The position numbers and the translations under genes were made by a program. From Phenylobacterium sp. (GTDB lineage: Bacteria; Pseudomonadota; Alphaproteobacteria; Caulobacterales; Caulobacteraceae): DNA of 43,247 nt. Shown here one piece after another: positions 1 through 6,817 of the stretch (positions within the stretch are counted from its first letter, which is position 1; each line of letters begins with the position of its first letter). The stretch lies in NCBI RefSeq assembly GCF_030693405.1, contig NZ_JAUYAW010000032.1:1-43247 (forward strand). The letters are read 5' to 3'. The notes under the pieces were generated by a model. It worked only from the letters and a program-made list of their open reading frames with translations, was not told where the DNA came from and ran no database searches.

Positions 1-197
1 GGCGGCTCAGGCGAAATCAGCGACTCCACGGCGGCGTTTTCGGCCACCATGGCCGCCAGGGTTCGGGTCTGCAGCAGCTGGGCTGTGCGGGTGTTTTCCC
101 CCGCCAGATTCAGGAGTGCGAGCACCACCAGGCTGAAGACCGCCAGGGCGACCAGCAGCTCGATCAGGGTGAAGCCCTGTTCAGCCGGCCGGGGCAT
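1..197 (-). CDS. gspI: Type II secretion minor pseudopilin GspI, 3' part beyond the window
   Basis: Minor pseudopilin that, in the known system, joins GspJ and GspK in the tip of the inner-membrane pseudopilus. The visible 65 codons begin MPRPAEQGFTLIELLVAL: a short basic leader, the prepilin peptidase site G^FTLIE with Glu at +5, then a hydrophobic helix (VALAVFSLVVLALLNL), and then ENTRTAQ, resembling the GspI segment after the helix. I chose the ATG at 195-197; it overlaps the end of gspH by 17 bases, matching the tight packing of the operon. The gene continues past position 1, so its C-terminus and gspJ-N cannot be seen. Identity as GspI rather than GspJ rests on order (G-H-I) and the very short leader; fairly sure. 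Confidence 0.85.
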   Translation of the reverse strand, partial: MPRPAEQGFTLIELLVALAVFSLVVLALLNLAGENTRTAQLLQTRTLAAMVAENAAVESLISPEP

Positions 198-678
198 CGA
201 GCCGCACCTCTCCGGTCACATCGACAGAGACCGTCATCTGTTGATTAGCGCGCGACAGGATCACCTTGGCGGGCTCAGCCGATCCCGTGGGGTCAAACCG
301 CACCGCATCCCGGCCTGGCGCAGCGCTCAGCTGGACCCGAACGCCCTCGGGCCAGACATGCCTTTCAAAAGGCCCAGCCTCTAGCGGCTCCCACCGCCCC
401 CGCCGCAGCACTCTGAAGCCGTAGCCTTGGGCGTCCAGCGAGACCTCCACGGCCCGGTTGGTCAGCAGGGATTCCTCCCGGGCGCGGACGAACCGGCCAG
501 CCAGCGCCTCAGCCTCCTGGCGCACTTCGCCGCGACCGTCCGGCGCGGTCATCACCACCGCCGCGCCCATCAGGCCCAGGATCACAAGCACCACCATCAG
601 CTCCACCAGGGTGAAGCCGGCCTCAGCACGGCGGCGCGTCCTGGGGACGGCCTCAGTTCCAGTTGCCGATGTCCGCAT
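181..678 (-). CDS. gspH: Type II secretion minor pseudopilin GspH
   Basis: Minor pseudopilin of the T2SS pseudopilus, inserted in the inner membrane and processed by the prepilin peptidase GspO. The 165-residue product has a 22-residue leader ending EAG, then FTLVELMVVLVILGLMGAAV, the class III signal and N-terminal helix. A small globular domain follows with the GspH-like pattern of paired strands (VEVSLDAQGYGFRVLRRGRW; VRFDPTGSAEPAKVILS). The reading frame stays open upstream to 810, but that part lies antisense-like over the gspG frame. The ATG at 676-678 gives a normal leader and a 26-base overlap with gspG. It lies between gspG and gspI in the same operon. Confidence 0.9.
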   Translation of the reverse strand: MRTSATGTEAVPRTRRRAEAGFTLVELMVVLVILGLMGAAVVMTAPDGRGEVRQEAEALAGRFVRAREESLLTNRAVEVSLDAQGYGFRVLRRGRWEPLEAGPFERHVWPEGVRVQLSAAPGRDAVRFDPTGSAEPAKVILSRANQQMTVSVDVTGEVRLDAPAG

Positions 679-1099
679 CGTCGCCTTCGCCGCCCTTGGC
701 CCCGTCGGCGCCGAAGGAATAGACATCAAACCGGCCCCGCTCGCCGGGATAGGCGTACTGATAGGGATTGCCCCAGGGATCTTCAGGCAGGCGGCGGATA
801 TAGCCGCCATCCCGATAGCGGTCGGCCCGGGGCGCGCCGGCCGGAAGCTGGGTCAGGGCCGCCAGGCCCTGATCGGTGGTCGGATAGGCCAGCATCTCCA
901 GCCGGTAGGTGTCCAGGGCCTGCTCCAGGGTGGAGATGTCGGCCTTGGCCTTCTCGCGCATGGCGCGGTCCTGGCTCGGCAACACATTGATCATCACCAC
1001 GGTGGCCAGCAGGCCGAGGATGACGACCACCACCATGAGCTCCACCAGGGTGAAGCCCGCTTCCGAGGCTGGCCGGGAACGCAGCTTGCGTCGGGTCAT
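653..1099 (-). CDS. gspG: Type II secretion major pseudopilin GspG
   Basis: Major pseudopilin, the main subunit of the periplasmic pseudopilus that pushes substrates through the secretin. The 148-residue product starts MTRRKLRSRPASEAG, is cut before FTLVELMVVVVILGLLATVV, and has the usual GspG C-terminal region: YPTTDQGLAAL, DPWGNPYQY and an acidic calcium-loop-like end (FGADGAKGGEGDDADIGNW). The ATG at 1097-1099 is preceded by AAGGAG at good spacing, so I prefer it to the GTG at 1115-1117. Length matches the family. It follows gspF after 26 bases. Confidence 0.96.
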   Translation of the reverse strand: MTRRKLRSRPASEAGFTLVELMVVVVILGLLATVVMINVLPSQDRAMREKAKADISTLEQALDTYRLEMLAYPTTDQGLAALTQLPAGAPRADRYRDGGYIRRLPEDPWGNPYQYAYPGERGRFDVYSFGADGAKGGEGDDADIGNWN

Positions 1100-1125
1100 G
1101 AGGGCTCCTTCGAACACGACAATCC

Positions 1126-2331
1126 CTAGCCCATGGCCAGGGTGTTGATCTGCAGAATGGGCAGCAGGATGGACAGGACGATCACCGCCACCAGACCGCC
1201 CATGAGGATGATGATCGCCGGCTCCAGCAGGCTGAGCGCCACGGCGGTGAAGGTCGCGAACTCGCGCTCCATATACTCCGCCGCCCGACCGAGCATCAGC
1301 TCGACCCGACCGCTGTTCTCGCCGCTGGCGGTCATATAGACGAGCAGCGGCGGAAAGACCGCCACCTTGCGCATGGCGACGGACAATGCGCCGCCTTCGC
1401 GGATCATCTCGGCCATGTCCACCGTCGCCTGGCGCAGGACGTGGTTGTGGATGGTCGGCGCGGTGATCTGCAGCCCCTCCAGGATCGGCAGGCCGCTGGC
1501 GATCATGGTGGAAAGGGTTCGGGCCAGGCGCGCCGCATGCAGGTCGCGGATCAGGCGGCCCAGGATCGGCAGGCGCAGCATGAGCGCGTCGGCCTTCATT
1601 CGGATGTCTGGCCGCCGAAGCGCACGCGCCGCCACGAAGCCGGCGACCACCAGGACCAGCAGCATGACCAGGCCATAGCTGCGGATCGCCTCGGAGGTTC
1701 CGATCACCAGCCGGGTCAGCAGAGGCAGGGTCTGGCCCATGGACTCAAACTGGTCGACCACCTTGGGCACCACGAAGGTCATCAGGGCCAGGACCACCAG
1801 CAGAGCGGTGGCGGCCAGGACGGCGGGATAGACCAGGGCCGCGGTCACCTTGCTCTGGGCCTGCTGGTCGCGCTCCAGCAGATCGGCCAGGCGCTCCAGG
1901 ATCGACGGCAGGGCGCCGGAGCCTTCGCCGGCGGCGACCATGGCCCGGTAGAGGGGTGGAAAGGCCCGGCCCTGGCGCGCCATGGCGTCCGACAGGCGGT
2001 AACCCTCCAGCACGCCCCCATGGACCCCCATCAGGGCGTTGCGCACGGCAGGCTTCTCGGCCTGGACGGCGATGGTGCGCAGGGCTTCTTCGAGGGGCGC
2101 GACGGCCACCAGGGTGGCGAGCTGGCGCGTGACCAGCGCCAGCGAGCGCGCGTCCAGACGTCCGCCGAACAGGCCTGCCGAACCGGCCTTGGCCTTGCCC
2201 GGAGACAGGCGGATGCCGGCCAGACGACGACGCTCCAGCACCTCCCGGGCCGCGGCCTCGTCGGCTGCGGTCAGGTGGCCGGTGCGGGTGCGGCCGGCCA
2301 GATCCAGGGCGACATAGTCAAAGCTGGCCAT
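1126..2331 (-). CDS. gspF: Type II secretion inner-membrane platform protein GspF
   Basis: Polytopic inner-membrane protein that couples the GspE ATPase to pseudopilus assembly. At 401 residues it has the family length, with two T2SSF helical domains (about residues 68-190 and 270-395). Each is followed by membrane segments: VTAALVYPAVLAATALLVVLALMTF, then YGLVMLLVLVVAGFVAARAL, and a last one near the C-terminus (LLEPAIIILMGGLVAVIVLSIL). The paired motifs around 'ALEEALRTIA' and 'ILEGLQITAPTIHN' are typical. The start ATG overlaps the end of gspE by 14 bases, which suggests translational coupling. Confidence 0.97.
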   Translation of the reverse strand: MASFDYVALDLAGRTRTGHLTAADEAAAREVLERRRLAGIRLSPGKAKAGSAGLFGGRLDARSLALVTRQLATLVAVAPLEEALRTIAVQAEKPAVRNALMGVHGGVLEGYRLSDAMARQGRAFPPLYRAMVAAGEGSGALPSILERLADLLERDQQAQSKVTAALVYPAVLAATALLVVLALMTFVVPKVVDQFESMGQTLPLLTRLVIGTSEAIRSYGLVMLLVLVVAGFVAARALRRPDIRMKADALMLRLPILGRLIRDLHAARLARTLSTMIASGLPILEGLQITAPTIHNHVLRQATVDMAEMIREGGALSVAMRKVAVFPPLLVYMTASGENSGRVELMLGRAAEYMEREFATFTAVALSLLEPAIIILMGGLVAVIVLSILLPILQINTLAMG

Positions 2332-3808
2332 GACCGCCTTCCTGGCGGGTGACCCGCAGGGCTTCCTCCACTGTAGTCAGGCCTTCGAGCACACAGGCCC
2401 GCGCCTGCGCTGACAGGCTGCCGCCGCCAGAGGCGACCCCGGCCGCAGCGATGGCCGCCTCATCGGCGTTGTCGCCGATCAGCCGGCGCACATGGTCGTC
2501 GATCCACAGGGCCTCATAGATGCCGACCCGGCCCGCATAGCCGGTCTGACCGCAATCGGGACAGCCCTGGGCGCGATAGAGGACCTGGCCCTCGGCCACG
2601 CCGGCCTGTCGGGCGGTGACGGCATCGGCCGGCTCGGCCCGCCTGCAGCTGGGGCACAGGCGGCGCAGCAGACGCTGGGCCAGGATCAGCCGCACCGTCG
2701 AGGCCAGCAGGAAGGGCTCGACCCCCATGTCGCGCAGGCGGGTGACCGCGCCGGCCGCATCATTGGTGTGGACGGTAGAGAGCACCAGGTGGCCGGTGAG
2801 GCTGGCCTGCACGGCGATCTGGGCGGTCTCCACATCGCGGATCTCGCCGACCATGACCACGTCCGGGTCCTGGCGCAGGATCGCCCGCAGGCCGGCGGCG
2901 AAGGTCATGCCGACCTTGGCGTTGACCTGGGTCTGGCCGACGCCCGGCACGGCGTACTCCACCGGATCCTCGATGGTCAGGATGTTGCGGCTGGCGTCAT
3001 TGAGCAGGCTCAGGCCCGCATAGAGGGTGGTGGTCTTGCCCGAGCCGGTCGGGCCGGTGACCAGGATCACGCCGTTCGGTTCAGCCAGGGCCCGCTGAAA
3101 GGCGGCCAACACGGCGGGGCCCATGCCCAGTTCTGGCAGCGGAATGCCCGCCTGCTCCTGGTCGAGGATCCGCATCACCACCCGCTCGCCGGCCCGGGAC
3201 GGCAAGGTGGAGACCCGCACGTCCAGACTGCGGCCGCCGAGCGCCAGGGAGATCCGGCCATCCTGCGGCACACGCCGCTCGGCGATATCCAGCCGGGCCA
3301 TGACCTTGATGCGGCTGACGATCAGCGGGCTCAGCCGCGGCGACAGGCTGAGCACCTCGCGCAGGACGCCATCAATGCGCAGACGGATGACCAGGTTGGT
3401 CTCGAAGGATTCGATGTGGACGTCCGAAGCGCCCCGTCGGATGGCCTCGGCGATGACCCCGTTGATCAGGCGGATGATCGGGGCGTCGTCCTGGCTGTCC
3501 AGGAGGTCGGCGGCGGCGGGAATGTCGTCGGCCAGGCTGTCCAGCCCGCCAGGCATGTCCAGGTCATCAGCGCCGCCAGCCGGCAGGCCGTCGTCGGCAT
3601 AGGTCTCCGACAGCCGCCGCTCGAACTCCGCCCGCGGCAGGGACTGGACGCTGAGCGCGCGGCCAAGCGTCCTCCGGGCCTCCACCAGGGCCAGAGGATC
3701 GGCGCCTTCGCGCAGGCCCACATGGGCGACCTCGTCGACGGCGAGCAGCACCACGCCATGTCGCTTGGCGAAGCCGTAGGGTAGCAGGGGATGGGCGGCG
3801 CGCTCCAT
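2318..3808 (-). CDS. gspE: Type II secretion ATPase GspE
   Basis: Cytoplasmic hexameric ATPase that powers pseudopilus extension. The 496-residue protein has an N-terminal GspL-binding region, the N2 domain (ASDVHIESFETNLVIRLRIDG, about 127-147), the Walker A motif GPTGSGKTT at 252-260, an Asp box around 278-283 (TIEDPVEY), the Walker B region RQDPDVVMVGEIRD (312-325) and the His box STVHTND (344-350). A zinc-binding C-domain has Cys at about 385, 388, 416 and 419 (CPSC...CPDC), distinguishing a T2SS/PilB ATPase from a retraction motor. It begins two bases after gspD stops and ends inside gspF. Confidence 0.97.
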   Translation of the reverse strand: MERAAHPLLPYGFAKRHGVVLLAVDEVAHVGLREGADPLALVEARRTLGRALSVQSLPRAEFERRLSETYADDGLPAGGADDLDMPGGLDSLADDIPAAADLLDSQDDAPIIRLINGVIAEAIRRGASDVHIESFETNLVIRLRIDGVLREVLSLSPRLSPLIVSRIKVMARLDIAERRVPQDGRISLALGGRSLDVRVSTLPSRAGERVVMRILDQEQAGIPLPELGMGPAVLAAFQRALAEPNGVILVTGPTGSGKTTTLYAGLSLLNDASRNILTIEDPVEYAVPGVGQTQVNAKVGMTFAAGLRAILRQDPDVVMVGEIRDVETAQIAVQASLTGHLVLSTVHTNDAAGAVTRLRDMGVEPFLLASTVRLILAQRLLRRLCPSCRRAEPADAVTARQAGVAEGQVLYRAQGCPDCGQTGYAGRVGIYEALWIDDHVRRLIGDNADEAAIAAAGVASGGGSLSAQARACVLEGLTTVEEALRVTRQEGGHGQL

Positions 3809-3810
3809 CT

Positions 3811-5835
3811 TTAGCCCACCGGCGGCGGGGGCGGAGGGGGCGGCGGGGCGGTGATCGGCGCGGCCTGCATGTAGTCGCGCACTATGGCGTCGAGACTGCT
3901 CAGCCCATCGGCGCTGCGGGCGGCCTCCAGGTCGCGGATATAGCCGTAGCGGGGCGCGGTGAGGGCCTGGGCGTCGGCGGCGCTGCCGATGATGGTCGGG
4001 CGGATGAAGACCATCAGATTGCGCTGCACGTTCTGGCTCGAGGTGGCCTTGAACAGATTGCCGAGGCCCGGAATGTCCCCGAGGAACGGCGTGCGCTCCA
4101 CCGTGGTCCGCTCATTGCGATCGAGCAGGCCGCCCAGGACGACGATGGCGCCGTCGTCCACCGCCACAGTGGTCTCGATGGCCCGCTTGTCCAGGATCAG
4201 CTCGCCGGAGCTTTCGCTGAGCGGGCCTGAGATGGAGGACACCTCCTGGCGCAGGAAGAGGGTGATGGCTCCGCCGGCGTTGATCTGCGGTTTCACGTCC
4301 AGCTGTATGCCGACGTTCTGGCGCTGGATGGTGCGGAAGGGATTGCTGTTGGAGTCGCCCAGCACCTCGCCGGTGGTGATGGGGATCTCCTGGCCCACCA
4401 GGATGCTGGCCTCCTGGTTGTCCAGGGTCATGACCGACGGGGTCGAGAGCAGGTTCGAGGCCGTGTCGTTCTTCACCGCATTGATGATGAAGCCGAACAG
4501 GGCGTCGCCGCTCTGGCCGTAGCCGCCGGTGAGGATGCCCCGGGCGCCCAGGACGGAGTCCAGGGCGGTCTGGCGCAGGGCGGCCAGGGCGGAGGAATCC
4601 TCTGGCAGGTTCCGCTCCCCGGCCGCAGCCGCGGCGAGGCCCAGGATGTTGGGAGCGGCGTTGGAATAGTTGGTGGCCGAGAAGGGGATGCTGGAGCCAT
4701 TAATCCCGGCCAGGGCGAACTGCACGCCAAGCTGCTGGGCGGCGTTGTCCGACAGCTCCACCACCACGGCCTCCACCAGGACCTGCCGGCGGCGGGTGTC
4801 GAGCTGACGGATCACCTCGCCCAGGACCCGCTGGGTGTCGGGATCTGCGGCGATGACGATGGCGTTGGCGCCGGGATAGCGGGCGATATTGGCGCGTCGC
4901 CCCGCCCCGCCGGCCGTGGCGGTCTGGCCGTTTCCGGAGGTCGAGGCGGCTGCGGTGGCGGCGTCTCCCTCAGATGTGGCGGGCGACTGGCCCACCAGCT
5001 GCTGCAGGACCGGGAGCAGTTGCTCGGCGCTGGCGTGCTGGAGGTTGATCACCCGGACATCGCCGCTGGTCTCGGCCCGGCCGTCGAGGTCAGCGATCAG
5101 GGCCAGCATGGCGCGGACCGCGTCAGGCTCACCGCGCAGGACCAGAGAATTGCTGCTCTCCACCACCACAAGGGAGACCAGCGCATTGCGAGCGCCGGGC
5201 TCGGCGCCGGGAGAATTGAGCACCTGGTTGACGACGCCCGCGATCTCGCGGGCCGAGCTGGAGCGCAGGGTGACCGTCTCGGTCAGGGTGCGGTCCTGGT
5301 CCACCTGGGCCAGAAGACTGCGGATGCGAGCGAGATTGTCCGCATAGTCAGCGACCACGATCAGATTGCCCCGGGGACTGGGCATGACCACCCCCTGGCG
5401 CCCGATAAGCGGCTTGAGGGTCTCTGCGGCCGAGGCCGCGTCGATGTTCCGGAGGCGGAAGACCTGGGTGGAGAAGCCGTAGCCGCCTGAACCGCTGAGG
5501 CTCGAGGGCTGGGCCGCTGCGCCCTCCTCCGGGGTGATCCGATAGACTCCGGACCCGGCTGGCACCGCCACTAGGCCATTGGCCCGTAGGGTGGACAGCA
5601 TCACCTCGAACAGTTCGGTCCGCGACAGGGGCTCGCGGCTGCTGATGCTCACCTTGCCCTGCACGCGGGGGTCGATGATGAAGGTCTGGCCCGTGGCCTG
5701 GGCCACGTCCTGGATGAAGACCCGGATGTCGGCGTCCTGCAGGTTCAGCACCTGGGACTGGGCGTGGGCGGCCGGCGCCGGCGCGAGGCCGGCCCCCAGG
5801 CTGAGCATCAGGCAGAGGGCGATGAGTCTCTTCAC
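3811..5835 (-). CDS. gspD: Type II secretion secretin GspD
   Basis: Outer-membrane secretin forming the exit channel. The product has 674 residues. A signal peptide (MKRLIALCLMLSLGAGLAPA, cleaved near AHAQS) leads into the N0 domain (VLNLQDADIRVFIQDVAQAT), several N1-N3 repeats (for example IRSLLAQVDQDRTLTETVTL and QVLVEAVVVELSDN) and the C-terminal secretin core with TPFLGDIPGLGNLFK. A Gln/Thr/Gly-rich insert lies within N3. The tail ends in nine prolines; no typical S-domain is evident, so targeting may depend on an unseen pilotin or none. The GTG start overlaps gspC (GTGA). The family is unambiguous. Confidence 0.97.
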   Translation of the reverse strand: MKRLIALCLMLSLGAGLAPAPAAHAQSQVLNLQDADIRVFIQDVAQATGQTFIIDPRVQGKVSISSREPLSRTELFEVMLSTLRANGLVAVPAGSGVYRITPEEGAAAQPSSLSGSGGYGFSTQVFRLRNIDAASAAETLKPLIGRQGVVMPSPRGNLIVVADYADNLARIRSLLAQVDQDRTLTETVTLRSSSAREIAGVVNQVLNSPGAEPGARNALVSLVVVESSNSLVLRGEPDAVRAMLALIADLDGRAETSGDVRVINLQHASAEQLLPVLQQLVGQSPATSEGDAATAAASTSGNGQTATAGGAGRRANIARYPGANAIVIAADPDTQRVLGEVIRQLDTRRRQVLVEAVVVELSDNAAQQLGVQFALAGINGSSIPFSATNYSNAAPNILGLAAAAAGERNLPEDSSALAALRQTALDSVLGARGILTGGYGQSGDALFGFIINAVKNDTASNLLSTPSVMTLDNQEASILVGQEIPITTGEVLGDSNSNPFRTIQRQNVGIQLDVKPQINAGGAITLFLRQEVSSISGPLSESSGELILDKRAIETTVAVDDGAIVVLGGLLDRNERTTVERTPFLGDIPGLGNLFKATSSQNVQRNLMVFIRPTIIGSAADAQALTAPRYGYIRDLEAARSADGLSSLDAIVRDYMQAAPITAPPPPPPPPPVG

Positions 5836-6638
5836 GGGGCAGACATCCGCAGTCGGGTGGTCAGGGTCTGGCCGCCGCGCTCATAGGTGAGCTCGACTTG
5901 GGTGGCGGCCGAAAGGATCTGTGGCAGCTCGCTCATCCGCTCGCGGCTGAGCTCCGAGCCATCCAGCGTCAGGAGCACGTCTCCCGGCTGCAGGCCCGCG
6001 CGGGCCAGGGCCGCGGCGCCGTCGGCGCCCCGGGGCATGACCGTGTAGCCGGCCGGGCGGCCGTCCCGCAGTCGCGGGGTCAGGGCCAGCGCCGCCATCA
6101 GCTGGGCGCCGGTAAGGTCAGACGTCGTTTTGGCCCCGCCCATCGCCGCTGCGGCCTGTGGGGCGGCGAAGACGCCAGCGGATGACGGGGCCGGGAAGCC
6201 CAGGCGACGTCGCGCCGCGCCCTGGCGGATGACCACATGGTCCTGGGAGACCTCCACCAGGGTGACCCCGCCTGGCCCCTGCTCGCCGATGACATAGAGG
6301 GTCTGGGCGCCGCCGGGGGGTCCCAGGATGGCCGAGGCCGAGGCCCCGCCACTGCGGATGCCATAGAGCTGCAAGTCGGCGCCCTGGTCGCCGGCCACGG
6401 TCACGTCGGGTCCGGCCAGACGAAAGAAGGGGTCGAAGCGGGCGAGGATTTCAGTCTGCGCCGTCGGGCCTCGCCCAGCGGCTGGAGGCGCGCCCACCGG
6501 GCCTGCGGCTGGCGCCGCCACGATCCAGACCAGGCGCGCGGCCTGCCAGGCCAGCAGGGCCACCAGGGCGATCTCGCCGGCCCCCAGCAGGGTGCGGGGG
6601 TTCAGGGAGACGCCGTGGCGAACGGCGGCAAGATTCAC
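5832..6638 (-). CDS. gspC: Type II secretion inner-membrane protein GspC
   Basis: Bitopic inner-membrane protein linking the platform to the secretin. A single membrane segment lies at about residues 18-42 (LLGAGEIALVALLAWQAARL). A periplasmic homology-region domain follows (about 75-160, ILARFDPFFRL...LQLYGIRSGG...VVIRQGAARRRLGF). A C-terminal PDZ-like domain (about 195-268, GYTVMPRGADGAAALARAG, GDVLLTLDGSEL) completes it. The 268-residue length is normal. The GTG at 6636-6638 is the likely start, with GGAG upstream. This is the first gene of the gsp operon; the nearest upstream regulatory signal is a Pho box about 85 bases before the start. Confidence 0.93.
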   Translation of the reverse strand: MNLAAVRHGVSLNPRTLLGAGEIALVALLAWQAARLVWIVAAPAAGPVGAPPAAGRGPTAQTEILARFDPFFRLAGPDVTVAGDQGADLQLYGIRSGGASASAILGPPGGAQTLYVIGEQGPGGVTLVEVSQDHVVIRQGAARRRLGFPAPSSAGVFAAPQAAAAMGGAKTTSDLTGAQLMAALALTPRLRDGRPAGYTVMPRGADGAAALARAGLQPGDVLLTLDGSELSRERMSELPQILSAATQVELTYERGGQTLTTRLRMSAP

Positions 6639-6720
6639 GAGGAAGTCTCCGAAGTCCCAGGGCGCTGCGGGGTGGGCATGGCGGCCGCATCCCCGTCGGG
6701 GGTCTTCATGTAAACTTTCG

Positions 6721-6738
6721 ATGACAGGTCCGTGACAG
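6721..6738 (-). promoter_or_regulatory. PhoB box upstream of gspC
   Basis: On the minus strand this reads CTGTCAC-GGAC-CTGTCAT: two 7-base repeats separated by four bases, i.e. 11-base periodicity, which is the canonical PhoB-binding Pho box. It points toward gspC, ending about 83 bases before the GTG start. A further isolated half-site CTGTCAC lies at 6763-6769. A weak -10-like TTTACA begins six bases after the box. Known: PhoB binds such direct repeats in place of a -35 element under phosphate limitation. Inferred: the T2SS operon is phosphate-starvation inducible. Confidence 0.85.
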
Positions 6739-6781
6739 CGCCCGGATTTGATGACGCTTTATGTGACAGGCCCGAAGGTCA

Positions 6782-6811
6782 GGCGGGGACGGCGCTGCCG
6801 CCATCCCCGCC
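6782..6811 (-). terminator. Strong GC-rich hairpin after the TonB-dependent receptor gene
   Basis: A 13-base-pair stem (GGCGGGGATGGCG / CGCCGTCCCCGCC, one G-U pair) with loop GCAG starts seven bases after the receptor stop codon. No U-tract follows, so it could be a terminator of the weak-U type common in high-GC genomes or a 3'-end-protecting hairpin. It separates the receptor transcript from the Pho-controlled gsp promoter. Confidence 0.65.
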
Positions 6812-6817
6812 CGTCTG

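Noticed and set aside
653..1117. GTG at 1115-1117 as the gspG start
   Set aside because: The ATG at 1099 has AAGGAG at proper distance and gives a typical leader length.
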